From assembly GCA_014904845.1 (NCBI GenBank), contig MU119242.1, positions 1 through 64,000 on the forward strand: a stretch of 64,000 nucleotides of DNA, written 5' to 3'. A program made the translations under genes and the position numbers. Source of the stretch: Acephala macrosclerotiorum (lineage: Eukaryota; Ascomycota; Leotiomycetes; Helotiales; Mollisiaceae). The notes beneath the pieces are model-generated. The model was not told the DNA's origin. It saw only the letters and a list, made by a program, of their open reading frames with translations, and did not search any database. Below, one piece after another: positions 46,300-56,858 of this stretch (within the stretch, counting starts at the first letter, position 1; each line of letters opens with the position of its first letter).

Positions 46300-48760
46300 A
46301 GAATTGCATACATTGAATTGGGGATCTAATATCCCACATCGAGCCCCTGGCCTCCTACACGAACAAGCGAGCAAATCACAGGCCTCAAAATCTGTCTATG
46401 AACAGTACTTCGAGAATTTCTCCAAGAATCGTTTACCAACCATTCACAGCGAAGGGTTACGGGTCCCATAAGTGTAAATGGTCGTGCACATTCCAGATGC
46501 CAATCCACTAGACTTGCGAGATGTGACCTCACCTAACCTGCATGCTCAGATCCCACACAGCGTTAAGAATTGTGAGAACAAATCACAGCCCGGTAAAACC
46601 ATCTTTATACCTAACACCTCCTAGAATAGCTCATCCAAATCAACGATGGGGGGTCCAATTGACAGGGCCTCCAACCTCGAAATCCACGTACAAAACGTAC
46701 CAAAGTTCTGCTCAGCCTCACTTCAACACGGCAAAGTAATAACGAATCACAAGCCTTGAATCTACCAAGTCCAAGAAAGAGCCGCTGAGGATTTCTCATT
46801 CTCTAGTTCGCTTAATGACCAGTAAATGGGGAGAAAGGTTCGGGGAGGCTTAATAAAACCCATGTCTTTGGCCTCTAAACTTTAAAGGCTAGTCTTTAAA
46901 AGAATATTCGTGAATCACCCAGTTCCTCAGCCTCAGCACAGCATGACCGGACAGTAAACGCACGAATCATATTCTTTCAGACTTCTCGTCCACGAAAGTC
47001 ATGTTGTGTATTTCTCATTCTCGAGTTCGGCTAACTGCCAATAGAGAAAAATTTGTTCATGAAACGCAGGAACGCATGCACCCCTGACTTGGCCTCCGAC
47101 CCCACTCTAAGCTCTCAGCCTACTACTAATTAAACAGACAATAGACGAACGAATCACAATTGTTCAAGAACCCCGTCTGCCAATACGAAGTTGCGAAGTT
47201 CTCGCCCCCAAGCTCGGCTAAGCTCCAGTAACTTGATTCAAAAGGAGCATCGATGGGCATGGATCGTCCAAAAGTTGGCCTCCACAGCCTCCACAGCCTC
47301 CGACCCCCAAGGTCTTACGTAGCCTTATTTCCCCGCACCAGATCTCAAGCTACAGCAAACAACCAGTCACCGCACTTCAAATCATCACTTGATGCAGCAT
47401 GCTTTTGAGAATTCGAGCTTTCGGGGTTATTCAATGCGGCGCATAGCTCAAAAGGTTCTTTCAAGGGGTCCCTGTTCCACGGCCTCCACACTCGAGGCTC
47501 TGTGAACTAGGCTCGGATTATTTGCTTCAAAAAGCAAGCACGGCACGCAAACAAAAAGAAAGAAACAGGAAGTAAAGATATTCAACACGCTCCAAATCAT
47601 CACTTGATGTCCCACTCCGTAGCGAATATCGAATACTTGCGTAAAGAACTACAAAAAAGCCTGCGAATTCAAGGCTCCGACGCTCTCCGCCTTCCACCTA
47701 CACTTAGAGATTACAGCAAGCGAACGAATCAAGACCCTCTAAACACCCATTTTCAACCACAATGTTGTGAGATTTTCACCCGCTTGACACCTTCGATAGC
47801 CGAAATCAAAAATAACGACGGCCTCCAAATCCCGTGCGCCCCAGGTTACCCCCGGCAGCTTGCACATTTCGAAGTCCAAGGCTCAACAAAAGCTCTCTAC
47901 TCTTTCAAGAGGCAACAATAAACGCGCGGATCAAAGCCTCTCAGACACCTCATCTGTAAACACGAAGTTGCAGATTTCTCTCTCCGATAACCAATAACAG
48001 GCTCGAAAAGTTGTCAATGCCCGGCCGCTGACACAAAGTCAAATTTTTTCTGGTCTCCAATTTCATGCAACTTGGGCCATGCTGCATGCACTTCGCCCTT
48101 ACTCGGTCACCAATTGCCACCACCACAACGCAAGAAACCATCATTCAATGCAGCAGCCACCAAAAAATTTAGAACACTCGTCTGTTCACCCGACCGTCGA
48201 GGAGGAACATCTCTTGGCATCCAAACTTGCGGCTCCCCGAACGAGGCTCCCCGGCTGCCGCTTTCCAAGATCGCCACTAGGGGATTCGTAAGAAGCCAAG
48301 CAAGATATAAGAGGCACTAGTCATTGAGTGATTTCGTACATTTCTTTGCAATACTTCCTATGACAGCACAATCCTCTGGATTCTTGCAAGAGACTCTAAA
48401 CTTGGAGCTCTGAGGCTGCACGCCCCTCTTCCAGAGCTGTATGTAAGACCAGAATTAAGGAAGAGGCGAAGCTGTAGAAACGAGGAACCAATCACAACTC
48501 ATGAAAATTCAAGTTGATGTGCTGACCACGAAGGAATTTCGCACCTCAACCTATCTTTACTGGTCAATGATCTGTAAATTCGCAGCACAGAAATGTGTCA
48601 TGGTATTTTTCTGGCCTCCAAACTTGAGGCTCTGAGGATTAGGAACAAATGAGCTACACCAGCTCTACTACACTACACATGAAGTAGAGTGTAAGAAAGT
48701 CAAAGAACGAAGCGCCAATCATGCCTCCAACTTTGAGCTCGAGAAGGCGAGGCTCTAGAC
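46300..48760. repeat. degenerate long-period repeat array, about 12-13 units
   Basis: A landmark like GGCCTCCAAACTTGAGGCTC recurs, increasingly mutated, near 46660, 46868, 47090, 47274, 47479, 47666, 47818, 48053, 48213, 48388, 48612 and 48718. Spacing is about 105-235 bp, mostly 150-225. A second landmark TTTCTCATTCTCGAGTTCGGCTAA is at about 46792, 47011 and 47199 (weaker near 47974), and a third, AACGAATCACAA, precedes it. Thus each unit carries several ordered blocks. No protein frame persists through the units. An isolated further copy is near 52896. Confidence 0.55.
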
Positions 48761-49424
48761 TCGTGACTGGACCTACTTGGTCGTCCCTTTCGTCTTTCGT
48801 CAGCGACGAATGGAGTAGCGTTCGATGTTCCAGCTCATTTGGTACGTTCGAGAAATTCAATCAGTCCAACAAACACATACCCAGAAGATTCACTATCCAA
48901 ATGCTACAAGGGAGAAAGTACCATGCTTGGTTCAGTCCCTGAAATTGGTATCGGAACCCCAACATCTGGATCTCGCAGAGATTCAGTTTACGCTTTTAGT
49001 AGGCTCGATGATTGAATGGGGAGGATTCAATCCAACCGCAGCTGGGGGCCATAAGGCAGACAGTAATGCGGCCCTTAGGCTCGACGATGCGAAGACACAA
49101 GCCATTGTTGAACTTCCATGGGCGTCGGAAAATCTAGACCATTCCACAACGGTCATTTCTAAAAGGGTGAAGGCACTGCAGTCCGCCACGGAGCTGTTGC
49201 AATCTGACCAAGAGTATAAGGTAATCGAGGATCATTTGAACGACGGGAAAGCCATGCTTGACCGACGAACAAAGGCAATCGAGGAGGGAAAAAGGGCCAT
49301 TGACACGGTCAGAACTGCAACGAAAGCTCTACAGGAGCACGACAGCAGAGTGTCTGGGGTCGCAGCGAAGAAGCAGGCCTACCTGAACTTTGCAGACGAT
49401 GTTGAGAAATGGCTTAATGGCTGA
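48721..49424 (+). CDS. hypothetical protein with C-terminal coiled coil (188 aa)
   Basis: Two exons (48721-48841, 48979-49424), GTACGT donor and TCGCAG acceptor, close to 188 aa. N-terminus: 'MPPTLSSRRRGSRLVTGPTW', Ser-rich. The central part has 'EWGGFNPTAAGGHKADSNAA', and the C-terminal ~100 residues form a charged coiled coil ('SKRVKALQSATELLQSDQEY', 'MLDRRTKAIEEGKRAIDTVR') ending 'NFADDVEKWLNG'. The first exon overlaps the last recognisable unit of the degenerate array. An alternative is a shorter protein starting at Met near 49009. No family recognised; neighbours do not suggest a role. Confidence 0.55.
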
Positions 49425-49898
49425 GCCATCGACGCCGAGTGAAGAATGCCATCCCCAAGGCCACAAACAAAGCATGATGTTTCGCTCCGCTGCACGTAAT
49501 AGATAGATCTCCTTCAAGAGAGTCCTATAATGGAAAAGCAATGAGAGCTCATTCTCTATTTCTATTGGTTTTGCGTACATGTTCCATGGCTTAAAATGAG
49601 CAACACAAGGCACCAGAATGATGACGTGCGAGCCTGTTGTTTGTGACCTGCAAGTTCCCGATTTAGGTAAAGTACTCTTCGTTGTTGGAGGATGGTATAT
49701 AGCCCGGCTCCCATAGTTCCCAGTCAAGTCCATAGAATCATGAATTTGCAATTGAAATGACAGATGCTTCACCGATCAACTTCAGTCATCGCCAACTCGG
49801 CGACTCTTCACGTGACCACGCACACGCGATCGTTGGTTGATAAACGAATTTCTGGCGCGACGAAAAAATTTCCTCCACACATCAACAACACAACAACA

Positions 49899-51770
49899 AT
49901 GTCTCAAAATCCTGGTCGTAACGATCAAATTTTGAACAATCGTTCAAGTGGAACTGGATCCGCCACAGGTGGTCCAGGACCAGTATATCCGCCTCTCCCT
50001 CCTGTGCCTACGCTATCTCAGCGTAGTGCAATTGGGACGATGGGCACGCCATTCAGGCTGCCTCCTGATATTGATGAGGAGCCTGACCCAGTCAGCACCT
50101 CGCCAGTCGTAGTCGCACCAGGCAACTCTCATATAGAAGAGCCTGTAGTCGAGGGTGAGACGACGCATGATGCCACTTCTGGCACAGAAGTTGCGCCTGC
50201 AAGCGTCAATACCAATATAGGGGAAGGTCCTTCTGCCACAGGCCTGGACGAACCCGCGAATGAGGACGATCAGAGAGTTGTAGACGATGCAATCGACGAC
50301 AATTCATCGAAGTCCAAGAAGAAGGGCTCAAGGAACCCCATCACGAATGAGGCCTGCCCACCGTATGAAGAGATTCTCTGCGCCCAATGCCAACAAATTG
50401 GGCACCCTTCTCTAGACTGTACGAGAAACCTCGAGGAGGGGTACATTGGCACCAAGTGCTGTGTCATCCATAATTCGAGCAACGACCACAGGACGGTGGA
50501 TTGCCCATGGTTCAAGGAAGGCAGGCTCAAGCAGGGGAAAGCCTTCCACCACTTGGTGACGAAGAGAGACTGCAAGCCTCCAATTCAGCTACCATGGTGG
50601 GTCTGGATGATCGACTTCCAAAAGTGGATGCGACCAGACAATGTCCAAGAGCGTCCACGACCTCAAACTCCCGAATTTGCGCAGCGAATTTTCGATCAAA
50701 GCGGGACATGGCAAGGACTGCACGATCGCGTCTATGATCCCGCTTGGAGCATTGAGAGAGACAACTGGTCGCCGATGGATTACACCAGGTATTTTGCACA
50801 TCGATTCCCCATTCCAAATGAGGTTGAAGGCGTGCAATTGCCAGTTCCGGCAGAACAGCCTGTACCTAGAGCTCAAGCTTTAGAACAGGTTACTGTCACC
50901 AGAGCTAATCAAAACGGCTCTACGCTCCCACCACCAGTTGCGCCCAGTGCTGGCTCCAATGAGCGAGACAACGAACGCCACGGTCGGGGCCGTAATCGGC
51001 ACGGCGGCAAAGGCAGACGTGAACGCGGCCACAGACAGCGTCCTGTGGAGTCTTCAAGACCTTCCACCAACTCCACAGCCTACCGACCTAAATCAGGCAA
51101 CAAGATTCCTCTCACAGAGGGGATGAGACAAGCTGATGCTGAGCATCGCGGTACGAAGAGGAATTTTGGTGAATACGATGATGGATCTCCACCTCCAAGG
51201 CAGAAATCCAAGTCGGAGAAACAACCACCCTCTTGGAGCGAATACGGCCCACTGTCAAGCGTCGCCACCAGAGTCATAGAAAGGGCTGCAGAGTTGCTCT
51301 ACCAGCGTGAGATTGTTTCTCGCAGCTCTGGTGAAACGAGGGGTAGACATCGTGAATATCGAGAACGATCGCCTCTTAGGCAATCTCCCGATTCCAAATC
51401 ACGAGGCCGAAATGGAAGTCTCTCACCCGGATCATATAACCGTGAGCCGAGGCCTAGGTTTCAGCACGGTCGTCGGGGCAATGGTAAGCAGGGGCTGAAT
51501 TATGACGATCCCAGATCTCAGAATCATTCCCGGAACCAGAGAGGACCAGCTTCTAGCTCAGCTAGATCTGGTCGCGGGCGTGGCAATGCCAGAGGTCCTA
51601 GCCAAGCTAGATCTAGCCACCAGGAGGAAATTCCTGGCCCTGACCGTCCACTCAACCCAGACCGAAATGGCAGACAGGATCGTGGCCCAGCTAGATCTGA
51701 ACGCCGAGAGGAGAGTCCTAAGCCCAACCGTCCACGCCGTCCAGATGGCATGGATCAGGATCAGAACTGA
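49899..51770 (+). CDS. CCHC zinc-knuckle protein with RG/RS-rich tail (623 aa)
   Basis: Single exon. I chose the ATG at 49899 (after CAACAACA) over 49764, because the 45 residues before it look like translated leader. Residues ~1-140 are Pro/Gly/acidic and disordered. At residues 161-174 is a clear knuckle 'CAQCQQIGHPSLDC' (C-x2-C-x4-H-x4-C), then a second, variant set 'CCVIHNSSNDHRTVDCPWF'. A conserved-looking Trp-rich block follows ('PPIQLPWWVWMIDFQKWM', 'YDPAWSIERDNWSPMDYTRY'). The last 230 residues are basic, rich in RG, RS and SR ('HGRGRNRHGGKGRRERGHRQ'), as in RNA-binding or nuclear proteins. RNA or DNA binding is a fair inference. A Gag-derived origin is possible but no protease or RT is nearby. 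Confidence 0.8.
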   Translation: MSQNPGRNDQILNNRSSGTGSATGGPGPVYPPLPPVPTLSQRSAIGTMGTPFRLPPDIDEEPDPVSTSPVVVAPGNSHIEEPVVEGETTHDATSGTEVAPASVNTNIGEGPSATGLDEPANEDDQRVVDDAIDDNSSKSKKKGSRNPITNEACPPYEEILCAQCQQIGHPSLDCTRNLEEGYIGTKCCVIHNSSNDHRTVDCPWFKEGRLKQGKAFHHLVTKRDCKPPIQLPWWVWMIDFQKWMRPDNVQERPRPQTPEFAQRIFDQSGTWQGLHDRVYDPAWSIERDNWSPMDYTRYFAHRFPIPNEVEGVQLPVPAEQPVPRAQALEQVTVTRANQNGSTLPPPVAPSAGSNERDNERHGRGRNRHGGKGRRERGHRQRPVESSRPSTNSTAYRPKSGNKIPLTEGMRQADAEHRGTKRNFGEYDDGSPPPRQKSKSEKQPPSWSEYGPLSSVATRVIERAAELLYQREIVSRSSGETRGRHREYRERSPLRQSPDSKSRGRNGSLSPGSYNREPRPRFQHGRRGNGKQGLNYDDPRSQNHSRNQRGPASSSARSGRGRGNARGPSQARSSHQEEIPGPDRPLNPDRNGRQDRGPARSERREESPKPNRPRRPDGMDQDQN

Positions 51771-53196
51771 GGTAACCTCGGTTTTTGGGCTTTGGGGGGT
51801 TGTTGGAGTAGAGTGATATTGTCTGATTAATCGGATGTGGAGAATTGTTTGGGGATCATGTGTTGGAGTTTTGATCATGTCGGTGTAATGGATTGATGGC
51901 AGGAGCGATGGCAGATGCGAAGACAAGACATGAAGCCGTTCATTGTGAGTACTCTTCTTGTTCTTCGACATGAGTGTAGCTGACCGAGGTAGAGATGTTG
52001 AGGTGTCGTCTGGAAAAAGTTTGCATTGTGGCGCAGCACCTCTAGTTCCGCAAATCCACCGCTGATAACGTAAGTGCTTGACCTTCTGGCCCCCTCTTCC
52101 CTCCCTTTCCTAACTTCATTCCTAGTACTCTGCAAGACAACCCATATCTTCCTACAACTTGCACGATGCCACGCATGCGAAAAAACAACCTCTCGTAACG
52201 AATACCTCCTCTCACACACCGATTCCAACCAAACTACATCCGTCGAATCATAAACCCACAAACAGCGACCTTGGCGAGAGCTTCCAGCATGACGGGCTGA
52301 ACTTGTCTTGTCTGCAATAAATCCTATCACTTCTCAACATCTGCAAACCTTCGACGTGGTTGTCGCATCCACCACAATCAATACTACTTCTGCTTCGATT
52401 GAATGCCTCCAAGAACGAACTCCAGCCAGTCTACGTTAGTCGAAACTGCCAGACGAATCTAATGATAATGTGGGCGCGGCATCTGGGCCAGGATGGTTTC
52501 ATGTATAATATCAATCAATCAAGAAAACTGCCATCTTTCAATTCGTGCCCTAATCAAATGTGCTGTGTTCAATAGTATAGCTATTCAAGTTCCTCGTCCC
52601 TAAGTTTCTTTCCCTTTCCAAGTGAACAGCCAGCGATCAAGCAAAGTTGCAAACCCAGGAACGAGGTTCAGGATTCAAGTCGGTCTAAATTAGCATTAGC
52701 CTTTCCTACCCGCTGCTACCTTGCATACCGAGTAGATCCCCGCATGAAAACAAAGCTAAAGTCGGTGAAGATCATGCAAAGAACAAGAAGCCAATCGAAA
52801 CCCTTGACAGGCTCGATGGAGCACTACACATTGGATGTTTTTGAACACTTGTTCGTAGGGCTAACGAATGAGCGACGGACTTGTGGGTCCTTGTTTTTGG
52901 CCTCCAAATTTGAGGCTCTTTGCAAGTAGGGGCCTGTGTTAGCCTTATGGAAGAGGGTGCAAGGAAATAATGGGAATGAGTACGCAGACATAAGCGGGTG
53001 AGGTACTTGCCTTTTTGTATTGCAAGTAGAAAGTCAGTGTGGGTTCCGAAAAAGTGACACCCCCTTGAAATATATGCCCAAATAGCATCAGATATCCACA
53101 CCAATTCTCGCCGGAAATCTGACTCAACTCAACTACTCTGCATTGGTATCAATCCCCAGTGCCCCACCTCACCTCACCTCGACCCTCCTCGCAACT
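51771..53196. other. intergenic region with one stray repeat copy
   Basis: No gene supported. At about 52896-52930 there is TTTGGCCTCCAAATTTGAGG and flanking bases, a well-kept copy of the array landmark found at 46.3-48.8 kb. Confidence 0.5.
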
Positions 53197-55451
53197 TCAC
53201 TCTTCTCGTTTCGTCGCCGTCCCCAAACTATCAATCTCTTCATCCTCCAACAACCTCACACCTATTTCCCTCAACTTAAACTTTTGAATCTTTCCACTCG
53301 CCGTCTTCGGATACTCATCTATCCAAAAGACATATTTGGGCACTAGATGGTTACTCAGCTCTTTCCTCACCCATTCCCTAACCATCTCTCTCGTCAACAC
53401 CTTCCCATTTCCTTCTCCAAAATTCGAAACAAGTTTATCGACCACCTCATCCCCTTTCCCACCATCATCTACCCCGGTTTTGACATTCCCATGAGGAACC
53501 ACAAACGCAGCAACAACCTCCCCATACCTCTCATCCGGCAACCCCACCACACTCGCCTCACTAACCTGCCCCATCTTAAAAAGACAATTCTCAATCTCCA
53601 ACGGATGGATATTTTCTCCTCCCCTAATAATCAAATCCTTAATCCTTCCCGTAATCTTCACATATCCCTCTTCATCCATCATCGCTTCGTCTCCGGTATG
53701 CATCCACACCTTCCTATCGATGATTCGGGTATGAGGATTGGTGTGTATTTCCTCAACGCGAACTTCTGCTGTTTTTTCGGGATCGCCCCAGTAGTATTTC
53801 ATGACATTATACCCACTCACCACCAACTCGCCTTTTTCCCCAACAGGGAGGATCTTAGAACGATCATGAACATCGACAACCTTCGCTTCGACGTGTGGGA
53901 GGAGACGTCCTACGGAATCGACTCGTTTGACGATAGGATCGTCGGGAGTCGTCATGCATGATACTGGACTCGTCTCTGTCATTCCGTAGCAGATCGTTAG
54001 ACCTGTAAGGTTGAGTTTATCGTGTAATTTCTCCATTAGATGACTTGGGACCGAACTCCCTGCTGCTATGCCTGTTCGGAGATGTTCAAATCCTTTGTTC
54101 TCTACTGTACCGTTGGCAAGGAGTTCGAGGCAGGAGACGAACATTGTCGCTACGCCGTAGAGACCTGTTGCTTTCTCTTCTTGGATGGATTGTAAAGTAG
54201 CCAAAGCATTGAAGCTCTCGCTCGGCCATAGGATGGTGGATCCGTGGGTGGCTGTGGCCATGTATCCTAGTATACTCCCAAAACAATGAAAGAGTGGAGG
54301 AGGTACACACATAATATCTTCGGGAGTGAGTTTCATACGTGCTCCGATCGAGTAGCCATTATTTAGAATCGAATGGTGCGTAAGACAAGCAGCTTTCGGG
54401 TGACTCGTAGTCCCAGACGTGAATTGGATGTTGATTATATCATCCTTATGCAAAGGTTCATCTGGCACAACCTCTTTTGCTGGAGGTGCAACTCTATTCC
54501 CACTCAGAGAATCGAAGGGAGTTAACGCAGAAAGCGAAGGTGTGCGAACACAAATCCGCCCTGAGGAGTTGTCGACGAGAATGATGTTCTTGAGACTTGG
54601 TACTGATGGACTTTCTACTTTTGTAGCGGAGAGATCGGGGACGATTTGTTGAAGGAGAGAGATGTTTTCTCGTGGTGGTTTGTAAGGGAGGTTGGTTTCT
54701 GTGCTGATTATTAGGTGGGCGGCGTCGAGGTGAGAGAGGGCGGCTATGACTTGGGGGGAGTTGAATGCTGGGTTCAGGGGGACCTGGGTCTTATTAGCCA
54801 TGTTCTCTCTTCTTCCCTCTCCATTTTCCGAGCCCAATTTATGCCTTCAATCCCTACTCTGGCAGCCTGACAATGTCCACCTCAGATTCAGCAATTAAGA
54901 GCGTCAAACTCACCAAAACAGCCCCCAACTTCCAGACAGCATAAGTAACCACCCCAAACGCCCACGAATTCCCCAGCATGACCGCAACTCTATCCCCTTT
55001 CTTAACACCAAGATCTCTCAACCTATGTGCGAGAGTATTACTCTTCTCATCAAGTCCTCTATACGTCAATCTGGTCTTCTCGGAGCGAGAGATGAATGCT
55101 GTGCGGTCCCCATGCTCGGAGACTATGGAGGAGAAGTGTTCGGGTATTGTCTGTGTCAATAGAGGGGGCTAGAAGAGGAATTAACTTTGTTCTTTCGAAA
55201 GGCGAAGTGCAGAATGGGAAAAGAAAGGGAGAGTATACCTCCAAAGGACCCTTCGCATGACTTATTGTCAACAATCCCCTGCTTTGATCTGCAAGTCTGC
55301 CATGCTTCCCCAAACTTTTCAATTGAAGTTGCTGAGCTCTTTCTCCTTTGCTTCTCCTCGTGTTCCCAATCGCGGGTAAACAGCTCGACCTAGCACCACT
55401 TCCCCACACCCCGCACCGAATCGCAAAGGACCTGGACTTGGGGGCGAGCAT
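53197..55451 (-). CDS. AMP-dependent acyl-CoA synthetase/ligase
   Basis: Three exons (55451-55239, 55168-54914, 54783-53197) close to 684 aa. The N-terminus is Arg/Ser/Lys-rich without acids ('MLAPKSRSFAIRCGVWGSG'), like a mitochondrial presequence. Next 'TIPEHFSSIVSEHGDRTAFI', 'KKGDRVAVMLGNSWAF', the AMP/P-loop 'FTSGTTSHPKAACLTH' (277-292), 'PPPLFHCFGSILGYMA', 'ICYGMTETSPVSC', 'WMHTGDEAMMDEEGYVKITG' with 'RIKDLIIRGGENIHPLEIE', and a C-terminal 'YPKTASGKIQKFKLRE' carrying the adenylation Lys. It activates a fatty or related carboxylic acid to its CoA thioester. In the P-loop the usual Gly after T-T is Ser. No SKL tail, so mitochondrial rather than peroxisomal is likelier. The intron before exon 3 is long (130 nt) for this locus. 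Confidence 0.88.
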
Positions 55452-55572
55452 TGTAGTGCTTCATTCTGTCCCTCAATCTCCTCCCTTTTCACTCTTCACC
55501 GCTGTTGCAAAGAAAAGAATAAAAGGTGACGGAGGAGATAGGCCTAGCTTCGTCAGAGTACGAGGTGTAGTA

Positions 55573-55879
55573 CGAAGGACGCGGTCAAAAGTCTGGGAAA
55601 TACAGGGGGATACGCTATAATGCCTTGTAAGGTCTCACCCTATGCCCTGAACGGTGATCATCCACAGGACTCACTGTAAAAGCGCCTCGACCCATTAAAA
55701 AGTTGGCTCGACAGGCTCTCAAGCCCTGATTTCCAGCGCCACCATAGCCCAAAGGGGTAGGATTACACTAATCGAGCCAATCAAGAGGGCTGATGGGGCT
55801 CCAATGAGACATTACGGGGCCTTACAGGGCACTGGCCCTATAAGCCCCTGTATTTCCCAACTTTTGACCGCGTCCTTCG
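55573..55879. mobile_element. MITE-like element with ~40-bp inverted ends, TA flanks
   Basis: The left end CGAAGGACGCGGTCAAAAGT and the right end read on the minus strand are identical over 20 bases. The match continues (one base missing) through GGGAAATACAGGGG, about 35-40 bp in all. TA flanks both ends (55571-55572 and 55880-55881), fitting a Tc1/mariner-type insertion, although GTAC at the ends makes the border uncertain by a few bases. The interior is not AT-rich and has no coding frame. It begins about 120 bp upstream of the acyl-CoA ligase start codon. Confidence 0.72.
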
Positions 55880-56858
55880 TACATATCTCAGCTCGCAGAA
55901 GTGAGAGGTTGGAGAAAATGCGGGGTTAGCCGCTTCGAAGCGGAACTTGGCGACCTTTCGTTCCTGGTGGCCGAGTTGTTAGCGAACGCTTGGGATAGGC
56001 GTTAGGATAGGGGTTCGTTGGTAGGACTCGCTTTGTGAGCTCATGACTCGTGTCGTACAATGGTGTACTCAATCAAGCACCCCTGAATGCTACATCGACG
56101 GGTACAGGAGAGGATTGAGGAGTGACAGGAACGCACACTTGCATGTGAGATCTCACTCTACCTCAGGCGGTCGCACAAAGACTGTTGATAGTGAGGACAA
56201 TCAATGGACAGCGACCATAATGGCCAAAATTATATTCTACATGCAGCATATCCCAACTCCAAGTATGCATAGAAGCCTACCACCAAGAGGTAGCCTGTTC
56301 CTGTTCCTTATACATGGATCCAAGACCATCAACAGCCTGCCCAATTTTCTCGACACACAAGCATTCAGCTCTTGAAAAACTCGTGTTTCTCTCCCCTTGT
56401 TTTTCCACACGCAAATTTTCAGACCCTGAATCAAGGCCTGATAATGACAGTCCTCCATCAAACAAGCAAGTAGAAACCCAATCCAACCGTCTATATTTTG
56501 TTCGCAGCCCATCATTTATTTCCATTAATTTTTGTGCAAACAAAAATGTGATTTGCACAAGACAGCACCCCATCCAATGTATGAACACGAAAATCCCAAG
56601 GTCCCGCCGTTGTATTCGTTCGTTCGATGCTGTTGTGCTCGCATGCATGATTGTGTACCCCACCATTGCTGTGTATTTCCGCCGTAAATTTATAAGAGAG
56701 ATGTATGCCGCTGATGCTATGACTTTGAGGGATCGAAATTCGATTCGATTGTGAAGGAGAGAACGCCGAGGCAATGCAAGATGTGGTTCGAGTCGAGGAT
56801 GAGGGAGGGCGTAGAATATACAATGTGCACGCCTTTGGTGTTATGGCGTGGAAGATGA
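55880..56858. other. intergenic region, no supportable gene
   Basis: Between the MITE-like element and the 3' end of the mannosyltransferase gene. Several moderate frames on both strands overlap each other without motif. Confidence 0.45.
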
